From contig JADGAT010000037.1 of the NCBI GenBank assembly GCA_015231885.1, forward strand, positions 1-47,819: a stretch of 47,819 nt of DNA, given 5' to 3'. Below, one piece after another: positions 9,212 through 17,002 of this stretch; the first letter of the stretch is position 1; each line of letters begins with the position of its first letter. The translations under genes and the position numbers were made by a program. This stretch comes from SAR324 cluster bacterium (GTDB lineage Bacteria > SAR324 > NAC60-12). The notes below the pieces were generated by a model. It saw only the letters and a program-made list of their open reading frames with translations. It was not told the DNA's origin and did no database searches.

Positions 9212-9578
9212 AAAAGGATTCACCTTACTTGAAATATTGATTGCCATTGCCATCCTTTCCATCACGTTGATCAGCATCTACCAGTCTTTCTCTTCTTCTA
9301 CGCTTATCCTGTCGTCCACCAAAAATCTATGGAAAGCCATGACCTATTCCCACAATGAATTGACCAAATGGGAGCGTAGTGTCAGTACACGTACTTCGAT
9401 CGCACAAGGAGAGTTCCCAGAGGGACATGCTCTGGCAGGCTTCAGTTGGTTACGCACCATTGCGGATGTCGCTCCGTTTCCTGGGATTTTTGTCCGCAAA
9501 GTAAGCTATCGACTCCAGTGGCAGGAAGGGCTCAACGAGTATTCTTATGATGCCGAGATTTATATCAAACCAAATTAA
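9198..9578 (+). CDS. gspI: Type II secretion minor pseudopilin GspI
   Basis: A 126-aa minor pseudopilin with a short leader (MKTFRKG) and the processing site G|FTLLEILIAIAILS with Glu +5. GspI forms the pseudopilus tip together with GspJ and GspK. Size and the place between gspH and gspJ fit. Both ends overlap the neighbouring genes (14 bases with gspH, 32 with gspJ), suggesting tightly coupled translation. Confidence 0.92.
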   Translation: MKTFRKGFTLLEILIAIAILSITLISIYQSFSSSTLILSSTKNLWKAMTYSHNELTKWERSVSTRTSIAQGEFPEGHALAGFSWLRTIADVAPFPGIFVRKVSYRLQWQEGLNEYSYDAEIYIKPN

Positions 9579-10311
9579 GGGCTTCTCATTGATTGAAGTG
9601 CTGCTGTCCATTGCCTTGCTGTCGGTGGTGATTGCCTTGATCTATAACGCTTTTTCTCAAGTGTCTGATTCGACCAAAAAAGTCACCGAATCGTTGGAAT
9701 CAGGACAAGAGCTTCGTCTGTTGATGAAAATTGTACTGGATGATTTACGATCTGTGCAGTATATGGAAAATCTGGTGGTGCATAACAATCCCGGCAGTGA
9801 TGGACCTTATTTTCATTCTGGAATTGTTTCTGAACGCTCTCCCGGACCAGATAACAGCCAGCTCAATTCCATTCATTTTCACACGGCAATCCCCACGCGC
9901 TTTTTCCCGGAAGCCATTGCTCTCAATAAAGATCCAGAGCTCCATGAAGTGGGGTACACGCTGGAATTTAATTCCTTTGAAGAAAAATGGATTTTCAAAC
10001 GAAGAGAAGATTTTTATGTGGATGATGATATGCTGGCAGGAGGGAAAGAACAGACGCTGTCGGAGTCGGTGGTTCAATTCGAACTGGAATTTCTGGAGCA
10101 AAATATTTTGGAGGCGGATTCCTCAGAGCTGCAGGAAGTTTGGGTCAATGAATGGGATTCTCTTGAAAATAACTGCAGTACGCTCTCAAAACAGGCAAGC
10201 ACCCCCTGCCTCCCTTTGGCAATCCGGCTCACCATGTCGCTGCAAAAAAAAGGGGAGGGGAAAGTGACCGATACCCTCGAAGTCAATCTACCCGTTTCTC
10301 TGCAGCAATAA
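9547..10311 (+). CDS. gspJ: Type II secretion minor pseudopilin GspJ
   Basis: The 254-aa protein has the processing site G|FSLIEVLLSIALLS with Glu +5 and a long beta-rich body, matching GspJ in size and order. The ATG at 9547 or 9550 lies inside gspI in another frame. It is the last gsp gene here; gspK, which usually follows, is absent. The transposon insertion begins only 18 bases after the stop, but the sequence on the far side of the transposon does not resume a gsp gene, so the insertion did not cut gspK. Confidence 0.9.
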   Translation: MMPRFISNQIKGFSLIEVLLSIALLSVVIALIYNAFSQVSDSTKKVTESLESGQELRLLMKIVLDDLRSVQYMENLVVHNNPGSDGPYFHSGIVSERSPGPDNSQLNSIHFHTAIPTRFFPEAIALNKDPELHEVGYTLEFNSFEEKWIFKRREDFYVDDDMLAGGKEQTLSESVVQFELEFLEQNILEADSSELQEVWVNEWDSLENNCSTLSKQASTPCLPLAIRLTMSLQKKGEGKVTDTLEVNLPVSLQQ

Positions 10312-10324
10312 CCAATAATCTGCC

Positions 10325-10329
10325 CATTT
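10325..10329. repeat. Target-site duplication CATTT (left)
   Basis: The five bases just outside the left transposon end are identical and in the same orientation as those just outside the right end (17043-17047). A 5-bp duplication is the signature of Tn3-family transposition and marks the exact insertion limits. Confidence 0.92.
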
Positions 10330-10369
10330 GGACTAGCGGGAGCATTTGAACAGAAACCTACGCTTTTGA
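10330..10369. repeat. Left terminal inverted repeat of the Tn3-family transposon
   Basis: These 40 bases are the exact reverse complement of 17003-17042. They begin GGACTAGCGGGAGCATTTGA. The match stops at both ends of the 40 bases. Confidence 0.95.
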
Positions 10370-10386
10370 ATCACACCTTATCTCCA

Positions 10387-10421
10387 ACAGGTAAACCAAT
10401 CGCAAAAACAAACATACCTAT
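10387..10421 (-). pseudogene. Remnant of a third HupE-like gene
   Basis: On the - strand this short stretch reads IGMFVFAIGLPVGDK, closely like TGVFAFATGFPLGLD of the second permease gene (about 11758-11795). The DNA is also similar over some 35 bases. It lies between the propeller gene and the left transposon end and has no surrounding open frame. It looks like the residue of a deleted permease copy. Confidence 0.55.
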
Positions 10422-10462
10422 CTCCCTCTAAATAGACGTGAATTGAATGTGGGGGACGTTTT

Positions 10463-11536
10463 TCATCTATCACGTAAATTCAATTGCTTGTTAGCAAGAG
10501 GTAAGGTCACTAAAAGACCTTTTTTATTCATGAACTCCAAAGGGGGAGAATACAAAGGATGTGGTATTCCATGGGTAAAACACCACTCGGTGGGGTCAAT
10601 CAGTAAAGTTTCATCTCCAAACTTGATAGGAATCTTTTCACGGCGCTTAAGTAGTTTGATTGGATTAAATTGGACATTCAAAATTTCCTTCTCAGTTCTT
10701 ATCAACAGTTGATTTTCCACATCTGAAGCACTCAATGCGATAGGTTTGAAGGGAATGGAAAGTGATCCTACTGGATTGAAGTGTTTCATATCAATAAAAT
10801 TAATTACATCTGAATGTTCATTGGCTAAAGCAAGAAATTTTCCTTCTTTTGAAAATGCTAAAAACCGTGGAGCTTGATCAATCACAATAATTTTTTTCAA
10901 TCTGAGTGTTGCCAAAGCATAGATCTGAACGGCTTTAGCATCATTAGATGTCAGGACAACTAAATACTTGTGTTTAGGATCAAAAGAAAAATTATGAATC
11001 AAATCCCCCACCTTGACTTCCCCTAAATTTGTTCCTGATTGGTCTACGATTGAAATATTTCTTTTATCTTTATCAATCCGAAAATATACTGGTATTCGGT
11101 TATCTTGTGCCTTGAGATCCATTCTAATGTGAAATTCAAAATCGAGATTTGCAGAGATGTTACTATTATTCTCCCACATAAAACAATAGGTCTGCGTCAA
11201 TTTGGGATTAAACATGGTGGAGAAAGAGGCAATCACTCGTTCAGAAACAGGATATTTGATTTGTTCTCCTGAATGATAATGAATGTTAAAAGAAATCGGT
11301 TGATTAGCCTTGAATGAATAATCTACCCGTTGTTTATTTTTCAATGATAAACATTTCTCGTATATTTCGGCTGAATCGATTGTAATTGTGATCTGATCAT
11401 TGTCTTTTTGAAGTAAAGATAGTCCTGTTACTGACTCTATCCAATCGAGTAAATTGGCTTCCTTTCCGTGTGAAAATTTTGAGCAGATAACGATTGAACA
11501 AACTAAGATGATTGTAAATTTAGTGTAATTATTCAT
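10463..11536 (-). CDS. Secreted beta-propeller-like protein of the nickel operon (function unknown)
   Basis: The 357-aa protein has a signal peptide (about residues 1-24, cleavage near SHG|KEA). From about residue 170 it carries short repeats of the YVTN/WD-like kind (FSFDPKHKYLVVLTSNDAKAVQIYALATL, then FLAFSKEGKFLALANEHSDVINFID), suggesting part of a beta-propeller in the periplasm. No enzyme motif was found. It is the last gene of the operon after nikR and two HupE-like permeases, 17 bases from the preceding gene, so a role in metal handling is inferred only from context. His and Cys are not unusually frequent. Confidence 0.75.
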   Translation of the reverse strand: MNNYTKFTIILVCSIVICSKFSHGKEANLLDWIESVTGLSLLQKDNDQITITIDSAEIYEKCLSLKNKQRVDYSFKANQPISFNIHYHSGEQIKYPVSERVIASFSTMFNPKLTQTYCFMWENNSNISANLDFEFHIRMDLKAQDNRIPVYFRIDKDKRNISIVDQSGTNLGEVKVGDLIHNFSFDPKHKYLVVLTSNDAKAVQIYALATLRLKKIIVIDQAPRFLAFSKEGKFLALANEHSDVINFIDMKHFNPVGSLSIPFKPIALSASDVENQLLIRTEKEILNVQFNPIKLLKRREKIPIKFGDETLLIDPTEWCFTHGIPHPLYSPPLEFMNKKGLLVTLPLANKQLNLRDR

Positions 11537-11553
11537 CTTCTACTTTAGAAGTA

Positions 11554-12132
11554 TTACAGTCGTAGGGCAATAAGCAGTAAGGATATCGCCATAATCCAAG
11601 AAGCCAAAATACGAACCCCTATTCTCTGCCAAGGATATTTTATTTCAAATGATCCGTTAAATTTTAAGACATCAGCAGCTCTTGCCGAAATAATAACAAT
11701 GAGCGGAATCAGGATTGCTGAACGAATTAAAACTGCCTCTGGATTAGAGTCAAGCCCAAGCGGGAAACCAGTCGCAAAAGCAAACACACCTGTTAAGAGA
11801 GCAGGAATATTAAAACCCGAAGCGACAATCCCCCCAATAATAATGGCATTCAAATAAATCGAGGTTGATGAGAATGGAGGTATCCCAATTTGTCCTAAGA
11901 CAATTCCGACTAGTATTGCAATAGCGAGGGAGATTCCTCCCCATCGAAAATGTTGCTGACTTCTCAGCGACAGTAATAAAATGAAAGCAGCTATGACAAG
12001 GAGATGAGAATAGGGAAAGGATTCATTCAATACATTGTGCTGATCGTCAACTCCGTGACCTCCTGAATGTGCATAAATATTTGTTGCCAAACATATGAAA
12101 AGTAATGTCCATCCATTTTTCAAAGTTGTCAT
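11554..12132 (-). CDS. HupE/UreJ-like membrane protein, divergent second copy
   Basis: This membrane protein of about 192 residues has a signal-like N-terminus followed by a His-rich HSGGHG segment, then about six hydrophobic helices, the topology of HupE/UreJ nickel permeases. It lacks the clear HPxxGxDH motif of the first copy, so it may be a partner subunit rather than a second permease. The frame is open back to 12213, but the ATG at 12132 overlaps the TGA of the upstream hupE as ATGA, a typical coupled start. It ends 17 bases before the propeller gene. Confidence 0.8.
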   Translation of the reverse strand: MTTLKNGWTLLFICLATNIYAHSGGHGVDDQHNVLNESFPYSHLLVIAAFILLLSLRSQQHFRWGGISLAIAILVGIVLGQIGIPPFSSTSIYLNAIIIGGIVASGFNIPALLTGVFAFATGFPLGLDSNPEAVLIRSAILIPLIVIISARAADVLKFNGSFEIKYPWQRIGVRILASWIMAISLLLIALRL

Positions 12133-12716
12133 AATAGACCAGTCAGAAACCCCACTCCAGCCATAGCAATGGCTCCTCCGCCCACTCTTACAACTAATTG
12201 CCCTGTAGGCCATTTAACTAAAGCTCCAAAAGCAATTCCAAACAAATGTAAAAGACCCGTCGAGAGCACAAAGCCGATACTGTAAGTCAGAGGATTGGCC
12301 GCTTGAGGAAGTTCTGTGCCGTGAGCATGTCCATGAAATATTGCAAAAAAACCAACGATAATAGCAGCAACCCAGAGAGGAAATCGTGCGGCAGCGGCAA
12401 CAACTCCCCCTAAAATGATTGCTGATACAGCAATTCCTGTTTCAACGGCTGGTATGGGAAAGTTTAAAACGCCCAATACACCTCCAAATGCCATCACCAA
12501 AGGAAATACAATAGGAAGTTGCCAAATGGCAGGTTTTCCCAAGAAAGCCCCCCACATTCCAACCGCTACCATTGCTACAACATGGTCCCAACCGAAAATA
12601 GGATGGGTGAATCCGCTAATAAAACCATCAATATGGCCTTGAGCCGTATGGGCAAAAGCTATTGTCCACATACCAAACAGGAACACGATGACTAAGCTTA
12701 CAAACTTATTAAACAT
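12129..12716 (-). CDS. hupE: HupE/UreJ family nickel permease
   Basis: HupE/UreJ proteins move nickel across a membrane for hydrogenase or urease. The 195-aa protein has an N-terminal signal (cleavage near AFA|HTA), the family motif HPIFGWDHVVAMVAVG near residue 38 and the second His-rich motif FHGHAHGTE near residue 127, both thought to bind nickel. About six membrane helices are visible. It follows nikR by 39 bases and is overlapped by the next permease gene. No hydrogenase or urease gene is in the window, so the nickel enzyme served is unknown. Confidence 0.93.
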   Translation of the reverse strand: MFNKFVSLVIVFLFGMWTIAFAHTAQGHIDGFISGFTHPIFGWDHVVAMVAVGMWGAFLGKPAIWQLPIVFPLVMAFGGVLGVLNFPIPAVETGIAVSAIILGGVVAAAARFPLWVAAIIVGFFAIFHGHAHGTELPQAANPLTYSIGFVLSTGLLHLFGIAFGALVKWPTGQLVVRVGGGAIAMAGVGFLTGLL

Positions 12717-12755
12717 GGCACTCTCCTATGCTTGAGAAATAAATGTTTTGTAATT

Positions 12756-13175
12756 TTAAAACTTTCGACCCGCCGTAGCGGCTGTCAGCTTACCGTATAA
12801 CACTCCATTCAAACTTATGATTTTATCACTGGCCTCTTTGATTTCCTGATTAGTTCCTCTGATGATAAGGACTTCCAAGCACAAATGATGATCGATATGG
12901 ACATGAACATTGGAAATGATGAGTTGAAAATATTCATGTTGCAATTCCTTCAATGAGTGATCGACATCTCCATGATGATGATTATAGACAATCGTTAAGG
13001 TTCCGAAGGCTTCTTTTGTTCCTTCTTCCCACTCTTCTTCGACCAAAGTATTGCGAATGCTGTCTCGAATCGCCTCTGAACGGTTCTGATACCCTTTTCG
13101 GGCAATCAAATCATCAAATTGGTTGAGCAATTTTTCAGGAATTGAAACTCCAAATCGTGTCAGCTTGTTTTCCAT
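12756..13175 (-). CDS. nikR: Nickel-responsive repressor NikR
   Basis: NikR is a ribbon-helix-helix repressor that binds DNA when nickel is plentiful. The 139 residues show the N-terminal RHH fold (KLTRFGVSIPEKLLNQFDDLI) and the C-terminal ACT-like domain. The high-affinity nickel ligands are present with exact family spacing: H80, H91, H93 and C99 (11, 2 and 6 apart, as in Escherichia coli H76/H87/H89/C95). It heads the operon and has a direct-repeat operator 13 bases upstream of its ATG, so it very likely controls itself and the permeases. Confidence 0.96.
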   Translation of the reverse strand: MENKLTRFGVSIPEKLLNQFDDLIARKGYQNRSEAIRDSIRNTLVEEEWEEGTKEAFGTLTIVYNHHHGDVDHSLKELQHEYFQLIISNVHVHIDHHLCLEVLIIRGTNQEIKEASDKIISLNGVLYGKLTAATAGRKF

Positions 13176-13187
13176 AATCTGAATTTA

Positions 13188-13214
13188 GTGTTACAATTTT
13201 AATAATCGTGTTAC
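13188..13214. promoter_or_regulatory. Probable NikR operator: GTGTTAC-N13-GTGTTAC direct repeat
   Basis: Two identical GTGTTAC half-sites (13188-13194 and 13208-13214) are separated by 13 bases just upstream of nikR. From memory, the NikR of Geobacter uraniireducens is reported to use direct repeats of this half-site at 13-14 base spacing, unlike the inverted repeats of enterobacteria. Position and spacing make autoregulation likely. Confidence 0.8.
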
Positions 13215-13251
13215 TACCCTAAAAAGACAAGTGTAAATCTGTGCCTTACTA

Positions 13252-13896
13252 TTATGGGACTGTTTTTAAAGTGATGTTGTTTTTTTTCATCCAATTATAA
13301 AGGTTTGGAAGGGAAGTATTAAATCGTTTTGCGATATAAGTTTTTGTGGCACCGTTTTGTAGAAGTGCTTCAATTTCTGGTTTAAACGCATCGAGCTTGG
13401 ACTTCCCTGTTCCTTTAGGTCGTCCTAGTAGCTTACCTTTCTGTTTGGCAACAGCCAGTCCTTGTTTGGTGCGTTCAGAGATCAGGTCTCGCTCAATCTC
13501 AGCAAATAATCCGAATAGAGTAATCATCGTTTTGCTTTGAATATCCTGTTTTCCATTGAGACGGATATTTTCTTTGACGGCCACAAAACGAATTTTTTGT
13601 TTAACTAAGGCATCCACAATCTGAATAATTTGTCCAACGCTCCTCCCTAAACGAGACAATTCACTGACTAGCAAAGTATCCCCTTCTTGAAGATCAGCCA
13701 GAAGTTCATCAATTCTTCTAGCTTGTGTGGATTGGCGTGAGGAAATCTCTATTTCAATGAAGTCATCAATTTTAAAGTCATTGCGTCTGGCATATTCATG
13801 TAATTCTAGTCGTTGATTCTTGATGTCCTGCTTCCCTGTTGAAACTCTGAGATAGGCTAGCGTTCGTGGTTTTTTCTGATCTGAAGATGCCATCAT
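13252..13896 (-). CDS. tnpR: Serine resolvase/recombinase of the Tn3-family transposon
   Basis: The resolvase separates cointegrates formed during replicative transposition. The 214-aa protein has the catalytic serine in AYLRVSTGKQ, the resolvase signature LLVSELSRLGRSVGQII with its two active-site arginines, and the SERTKQGL segment of the long E helix. A C-terminal helix-turn-helix (TKTYIAKRFNTSLPNLYNWMK) binds the res subsites. It diverges from tnpA, the usual Tn3-type arrangement with res in between. An ATG one codon downstream (13893) is an alternative start. Confidence 0.93.
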   Translation of the reverse strand: MMASSDQKKPRTLAYLRVSTGKQDIKNQRLELHEYARRNDFKIDDFIEIEISSRQSTQARRIDELLADLQEGDTLLVSELSRLGRSVGQIIQIVDALVKQKIRFVAVKENIRLNGKQDIQSKTMITLFGLFAEIERDLISERTKQGLAVAKQKGKLLGRPKGTGKSKLDAFKPEIEALLQNGATKTYIAKRFNTSLPNLYNWMKKNNITLKTVP

Positions 13897-14039
13897 TTTA
13901 GTGTGGATTTGGGGTTTTTAAGTAAAAACCTTAAATTGAACTTAATCTTTACAGAAATATTAAATATAGTTCAACCCTTTTCATTTATTATAACCTGTAA
14001 TCTTTAACGCTCGTTTTTGCTTTATTATTGAGCCATCAC
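13897..14039. other. Candidate res site and divergent promoters of tnpR/tnpA
   Basis: This AT-rich 143-bp gap between the divergent resolvase and transposase genes is where Tn3-family elements carry the res recombination site and both promoters. Subsites could not be assigned with confidence by eye. The call rests on position. Confidence 0.55.
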
Positions 14040-15119
14040 ATGCCCTCGGAAGAAAATTTTCTAACAAGTCGTAAGCGTAACCAGCCAATCAATTTAGCCC
14101 AAGATTTTTCCGATGAGGAAATGGCTCGGGATTGGACATTATCTGAAGACGATATCCAAGAAGTCAGGAAGTATCGAAAAGATTATCGTTTATTTTTCAG
14201 TATTCAGCTGTGTGCAATCCGTCTTTATGGGCGGTTTATAGGTGATATACATGATCTGTCTCCCCGTATTCTGAATTATCTGAATCAACAACTTGAACTA
14301 CCACCCTCCCTGTCTGTGCAGGTTCCAGAGAGAGAGGCAACCTACTTGAAACATCGTCTGAGAATCCTAAATTTTTTAGGATTTCAAAAGTATGATGAAG
14401 CAGCACAGTCGAAGCTGGAGAATTGGCTTGAGCAACAAGCCATTCAAGGCCAACTGCCAAATGAATTATTTCATCGTGCGGAACGATTTCTTTTAACTCA
14501 TCAAATCGTATTGCCCGGACCTTCTGTGATAGAGCGTCTTGTTGTCAGTGTTTGTGCAAGCACTCATTCCAAGTTCTTTGAATCGATCTATAAAAAACTG
14601 TCCCCGCAATTACGACAGTCGATTGATCGTTTACTGACTGTATCAGAAGGAGAACAACGATCTTTATTTTATCAACTCAAAGAATATCCGCCTTCAGCAA
14701 AAATATCTTCTCTCAAAGATTATTTACAGCGTTATCGCAGTCTCTCTGAAACAGGTATTGATGAATTTGATATCCAAATGATTGATCCAGAATTTTTGAC
14801 ATACCTTTTCAAATTGGCAAAACGCTATAGTTCACGGGATATGAAGCGTTTTCAGGAACACAAGCGATATGCTCTCATGATCTGTTTTCTGCTGGAATCC
14901 AGAAAAGTATTCTTGGATCATTTAGTCAAAATGCATGAACAATACATGATGGAAATTAGCCGAGAAACTAAAAATTCTTATGAAAAAAAGCATCGAGAAT
15001 TTCGAAAACGTCAAAAGAAAGCAATCGACATTGTTTTAAAAACGACGACGAAACTACTCAAATGGCCTGATGATCAGCCAATCTATAAAAATCACTCTGG
15101 GATGATTCTGGGGAATTGA
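14040..15119 (+). CDS. tnpA: Tn3-family transposase, N-terminal part (frameshifted)
   Basis: This piece of about 360 residues corresponds to the DNA-binding N-terminal third of Tn3-type TnpA (DUF4158-like: FSIQLCAIRLYGRFIGD, then LRILNFLGFQKYDE). It ends abruptly after WPDDQPIYKNHSGMILGN. Read one frame back from a five-A run at 15087-15091, the sequence continues as KSLWDDSGELKLLASLD into the second part, as in intact family members. One lost A in a former six-A run explains the break. A TTG at 14028 is an alternative start. Combined with the next entry the total is about 975 residues, the normal TnpA length. Confidence 0.88.
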   Translation: MPSEENFLTSRKRNQPINLAQDFSDEEMARDWTLSEDDIQEVRKYRKDYRLFFSIQLCAIRLYGRFIGDIHDLSPRILNYLNQQLELPPSLSVQVPEREATYLKHRLRILNFLGFQKYDEAAQSKLENWLEQQAIQGQLPNELFHRAERFLLTHQIVLPGPSVIERLVVSVCASTHSKFFESIYKKLSPQLRQSIDRLLTVSEGEQRSLFYQLKEYPPSAKISSLKDYLQRYRSLSETGIDEFDIQMIDPEFLTYLFKLAKRYSSRDMKRFQEHKRYALMICFLLESRKVFLDHLVKMHEQYMMEISRETKNSYEKKHREFRKRQKKAIDIVLKTTTKLLKWPDDQPIYKNHSGMILGN

Positions 15120-16957
15120 AACTGTTGGCCTCCCTTGATGTTGCGTACATTCAAAAAATGGAAGAAAGGGGTTATGGCGACTTACTACTTGCTCGGTATC
15201 CTAGCTTACGAAAATACTTTGCTGAATTCATCCACCTTCCATTTGTAGCAGCAAAAGGGAGCGAGGAATTGATGCAGGCCATTGACTTGGTTCGACAATT
15301 AGACTCTGGAGAGCTTAAAAAGCTTCCTGAAGATGTCCCCACTGGTTTCATTCCAAAGGAACTGAATCAAGCTCTGAAAGATAACACAGGACAAATCAAT
15401 CGCAATGCTTGGGAAATGGGACTTGCTTTGGAAATCAAAGAATCGATGCGGTCTGGAAATCTTTATATTCCGCAAAGCAAACAGCATATTTCATTCTGGA
15501 ATTTTATGGTTGATGAAAACAATTGGAAAGAGACGAAAGATGCTTCTTATGCTGAACTAAAGCAACCCCAACCGAATGAAAGTCGAGCACAACTGGCTCA
15601 AAAGTTTCAAAAAACTGTTGAGCGAAGCAAACAATGTTTTAAATCGGACAGTTTTGCTGAAATACAGAATGGCAAATTGAAACTTAAACGTGATGATAAA
15701 TTGGTATTTCCAAAATCAAAAACGTTTCAGAAAGCCATTGATACGGCTTTACCCATTGTCCGAATTGAACAACTCTTGATGGAAGTGGATCAAGCAACTG
15801 GTTTTTCTCGTCACTTCATTCCTCTTCAAAACCACCAGTCGAGACCAAAGCAGTTTTACAAGACCTTGTTGGCAGCCATTATCTCTCAAGCGACAAATCT
15901 GGGGGTTGTTTCCATGAGTTCCAGTGTGAAAGGTGTCTCTGTTGATATGCTTCGCCATGTTCTCCAGCAATACATACGGGAAGACACTATAACGGCAGCC
16001 AGTGCAGAAATTGTGAATCATCACCATTTGCTTCCACTCAGTTTCGTTCATGGAGATGGAACGCTGTCCTCGTCAGATGGACAACGGTTTAAAATGCGTG
16101 CGGATAGTCTATTGGCTTCCTATTATCCCCGATATTATGGGTATTATGAAAAGGCGATTGGTATTTACACCCACGTATCAGACCAATATTCCGTCTTTAG
16201 TACAAAAATTATTTCCTGTAGCCCACGTGAGGCACTCTATGTTCTTGATGGGCTACTTGAAAACAATACGATTCTAAAAATACGTGAACACACCACAGAC
16301 ACCCACGGATATACTGAAATTATTTTCGCATTATGTCATCTACTTGGTTTTGATTTTATGCCTCGCATCCGTGATTTGAAAGACCAGCAACTCTATCGAA
16401 TTGACAAAAATGCAGACTATGGAGCCTTTACACCGTTACTCAACAAAACGGCTGATTTGGATATCATTGAAGAACAGTGGGATCAGATGATTCGAGTAGC
16501 GAGTTCACTCAAAAGACGCAAAGTTCCTGCCCATGTGATTGTTCAACGGCTCACCAATCGATTTCCATCAGACCGTTTATCTAAAGCCTTCACCAACTTA
16601 GGCCGGATTATCAAAACAGAATATATTTTGAGGTATCTTACTGATCCAAGCCTGAGAAGAAAGGTGCAACGACAACTCAATAAAGGAGAGTACCGACACA
16701 AGTTACCCCGTCGGATATTTTTTGCGGATCAGGGTGAATTTAATACGGGAGATTACGAAGAAATAATGAACAAGGCTATCTGTCTCAGTTTTGTCTGTAA
16801 TGCTGTGCTATACTGGAATACGGTCAAAATCAATCAGACTATTGAAGCACTGAGGAAGCAGGGAGAGGTTATTGATAATGAAATGCTTTCACACACTTCT
16901 CTATTGCCCTTTAAACACGTTTTGCCTAATGGAACTTACTTTGTGGACGAACTCTAG
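15116..16957 (+). CDS. tnpA: Tn3-family transposase, catalytic C-terminal part (frameshifted)
   Basis: This 613-aa piece carries the DDE catalytic domain of Tn3-type TnpA: the first Asp in HGDGTLSSSDGQRF (about residue 313), the second in TTDTHGYTEIIF (about 394) and the Glu in LNKGEYRHKLPRR (about 523), each within well conserved surroundings. The entry helix EERGYGDLLLARYPSLRKYF is also typical. It has no ATG; a TTG at 15116 overlaps the stop of the first part, which could give some coupled translation. Whether a split product works is doubtful, so the transposon may depend on slippage or on a related transposase elsewhere. Confidence 0.9.
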   Translation: MKLLASLDVAYIQKMEERGYGDLLLARYPSLRKYFAEFIHLPFVAAKGSEELMQAIDLVRQLDSGELKKLPEDVPTGFIPKELNQALKDNTGQINRNAWEMGLALEIKESMRSGNLYIPQSKQHISFWNFMVDENNWKETKDASYAELKQPQPNESRAQLAQKFQKTVERSKQCFKSDSFAEIQNGKLKLKRDDKLVFPKSKTFQKAIDTALPIVRIEQLLMEVDQATGFSRHFIPLQNHQSRPKQFYKTLLAAIISQATNLGVVSMSSSVKGVSVDMLRHVLQQYIREDTITAASAEIVNHHHLLPLSFVHGDGTLSSSDGQRFKMRADSLLASYYPRYYGYYEKAIGIYTHVSDQYSVFSTKIISCSPREALYVLDGLLENNTILKIREHTTDTHGYTEIIFALCHLLGFDFMPRIRDLKDQQLYRIDKNADYGAFTPLLNKTADLDIIEEQWDQMIRVASSLKRRKVPAHVIVQRLTNRFPSDRLSKAFTNLGRIIKTEYILRYLTDPSLRRKVQRQLNKGEYRHKLPRRIFFADQGEFNTGDYEEIMNKAICLSFVCNAVLYWNTVKINQTIEALRKQGEVIDNEMLSHTSLLPFKHVLPNGTYFVDEL

Positions 16958-16964
16958 GTGAATT

Positions 16965-16989
16965 TTCAACGAAAACCTACGGTTATCAA
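16965..16989 (+). repeat. Degenerate internal copy of the transposon end
   Basis: TTCAACGAAAACCTACGGTT and the following bases resemble the inner part of the left terminal repeat in the same orientation. It lies just inside the right repeat, and the two can pair through AAACCTACG (16973-16981) and CGTAGGTTT (17010-17018), a 9-bp stem. Confidence 0.5.
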
Positions 16990-17002
16990 AACATATTCAT
17001 GG

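Noticed and set aside
9745..10286. Long - strand frames opposite gspJ
   Set aside because: They are frame shadows: gspJ has the prepilin site, overlapping neighbours and family motifs, while the opposite frames have none.
12133..12213. Longer start for the second HupE-like gene
   Set aside because: The extension lies inside hupE in another frame; the ATGA overlap at 12129-12132 and the following signal-like sequence favour the shorter form.
15087..15119. Programmed -1 frameshift in the transposase
   Set aside because: The codons at the break (tat aaa aat) do not form a classical X XXY YYZ slippery heptamer, and no clear downstream stem was seen. A lost A in a homopolymer is simpler.
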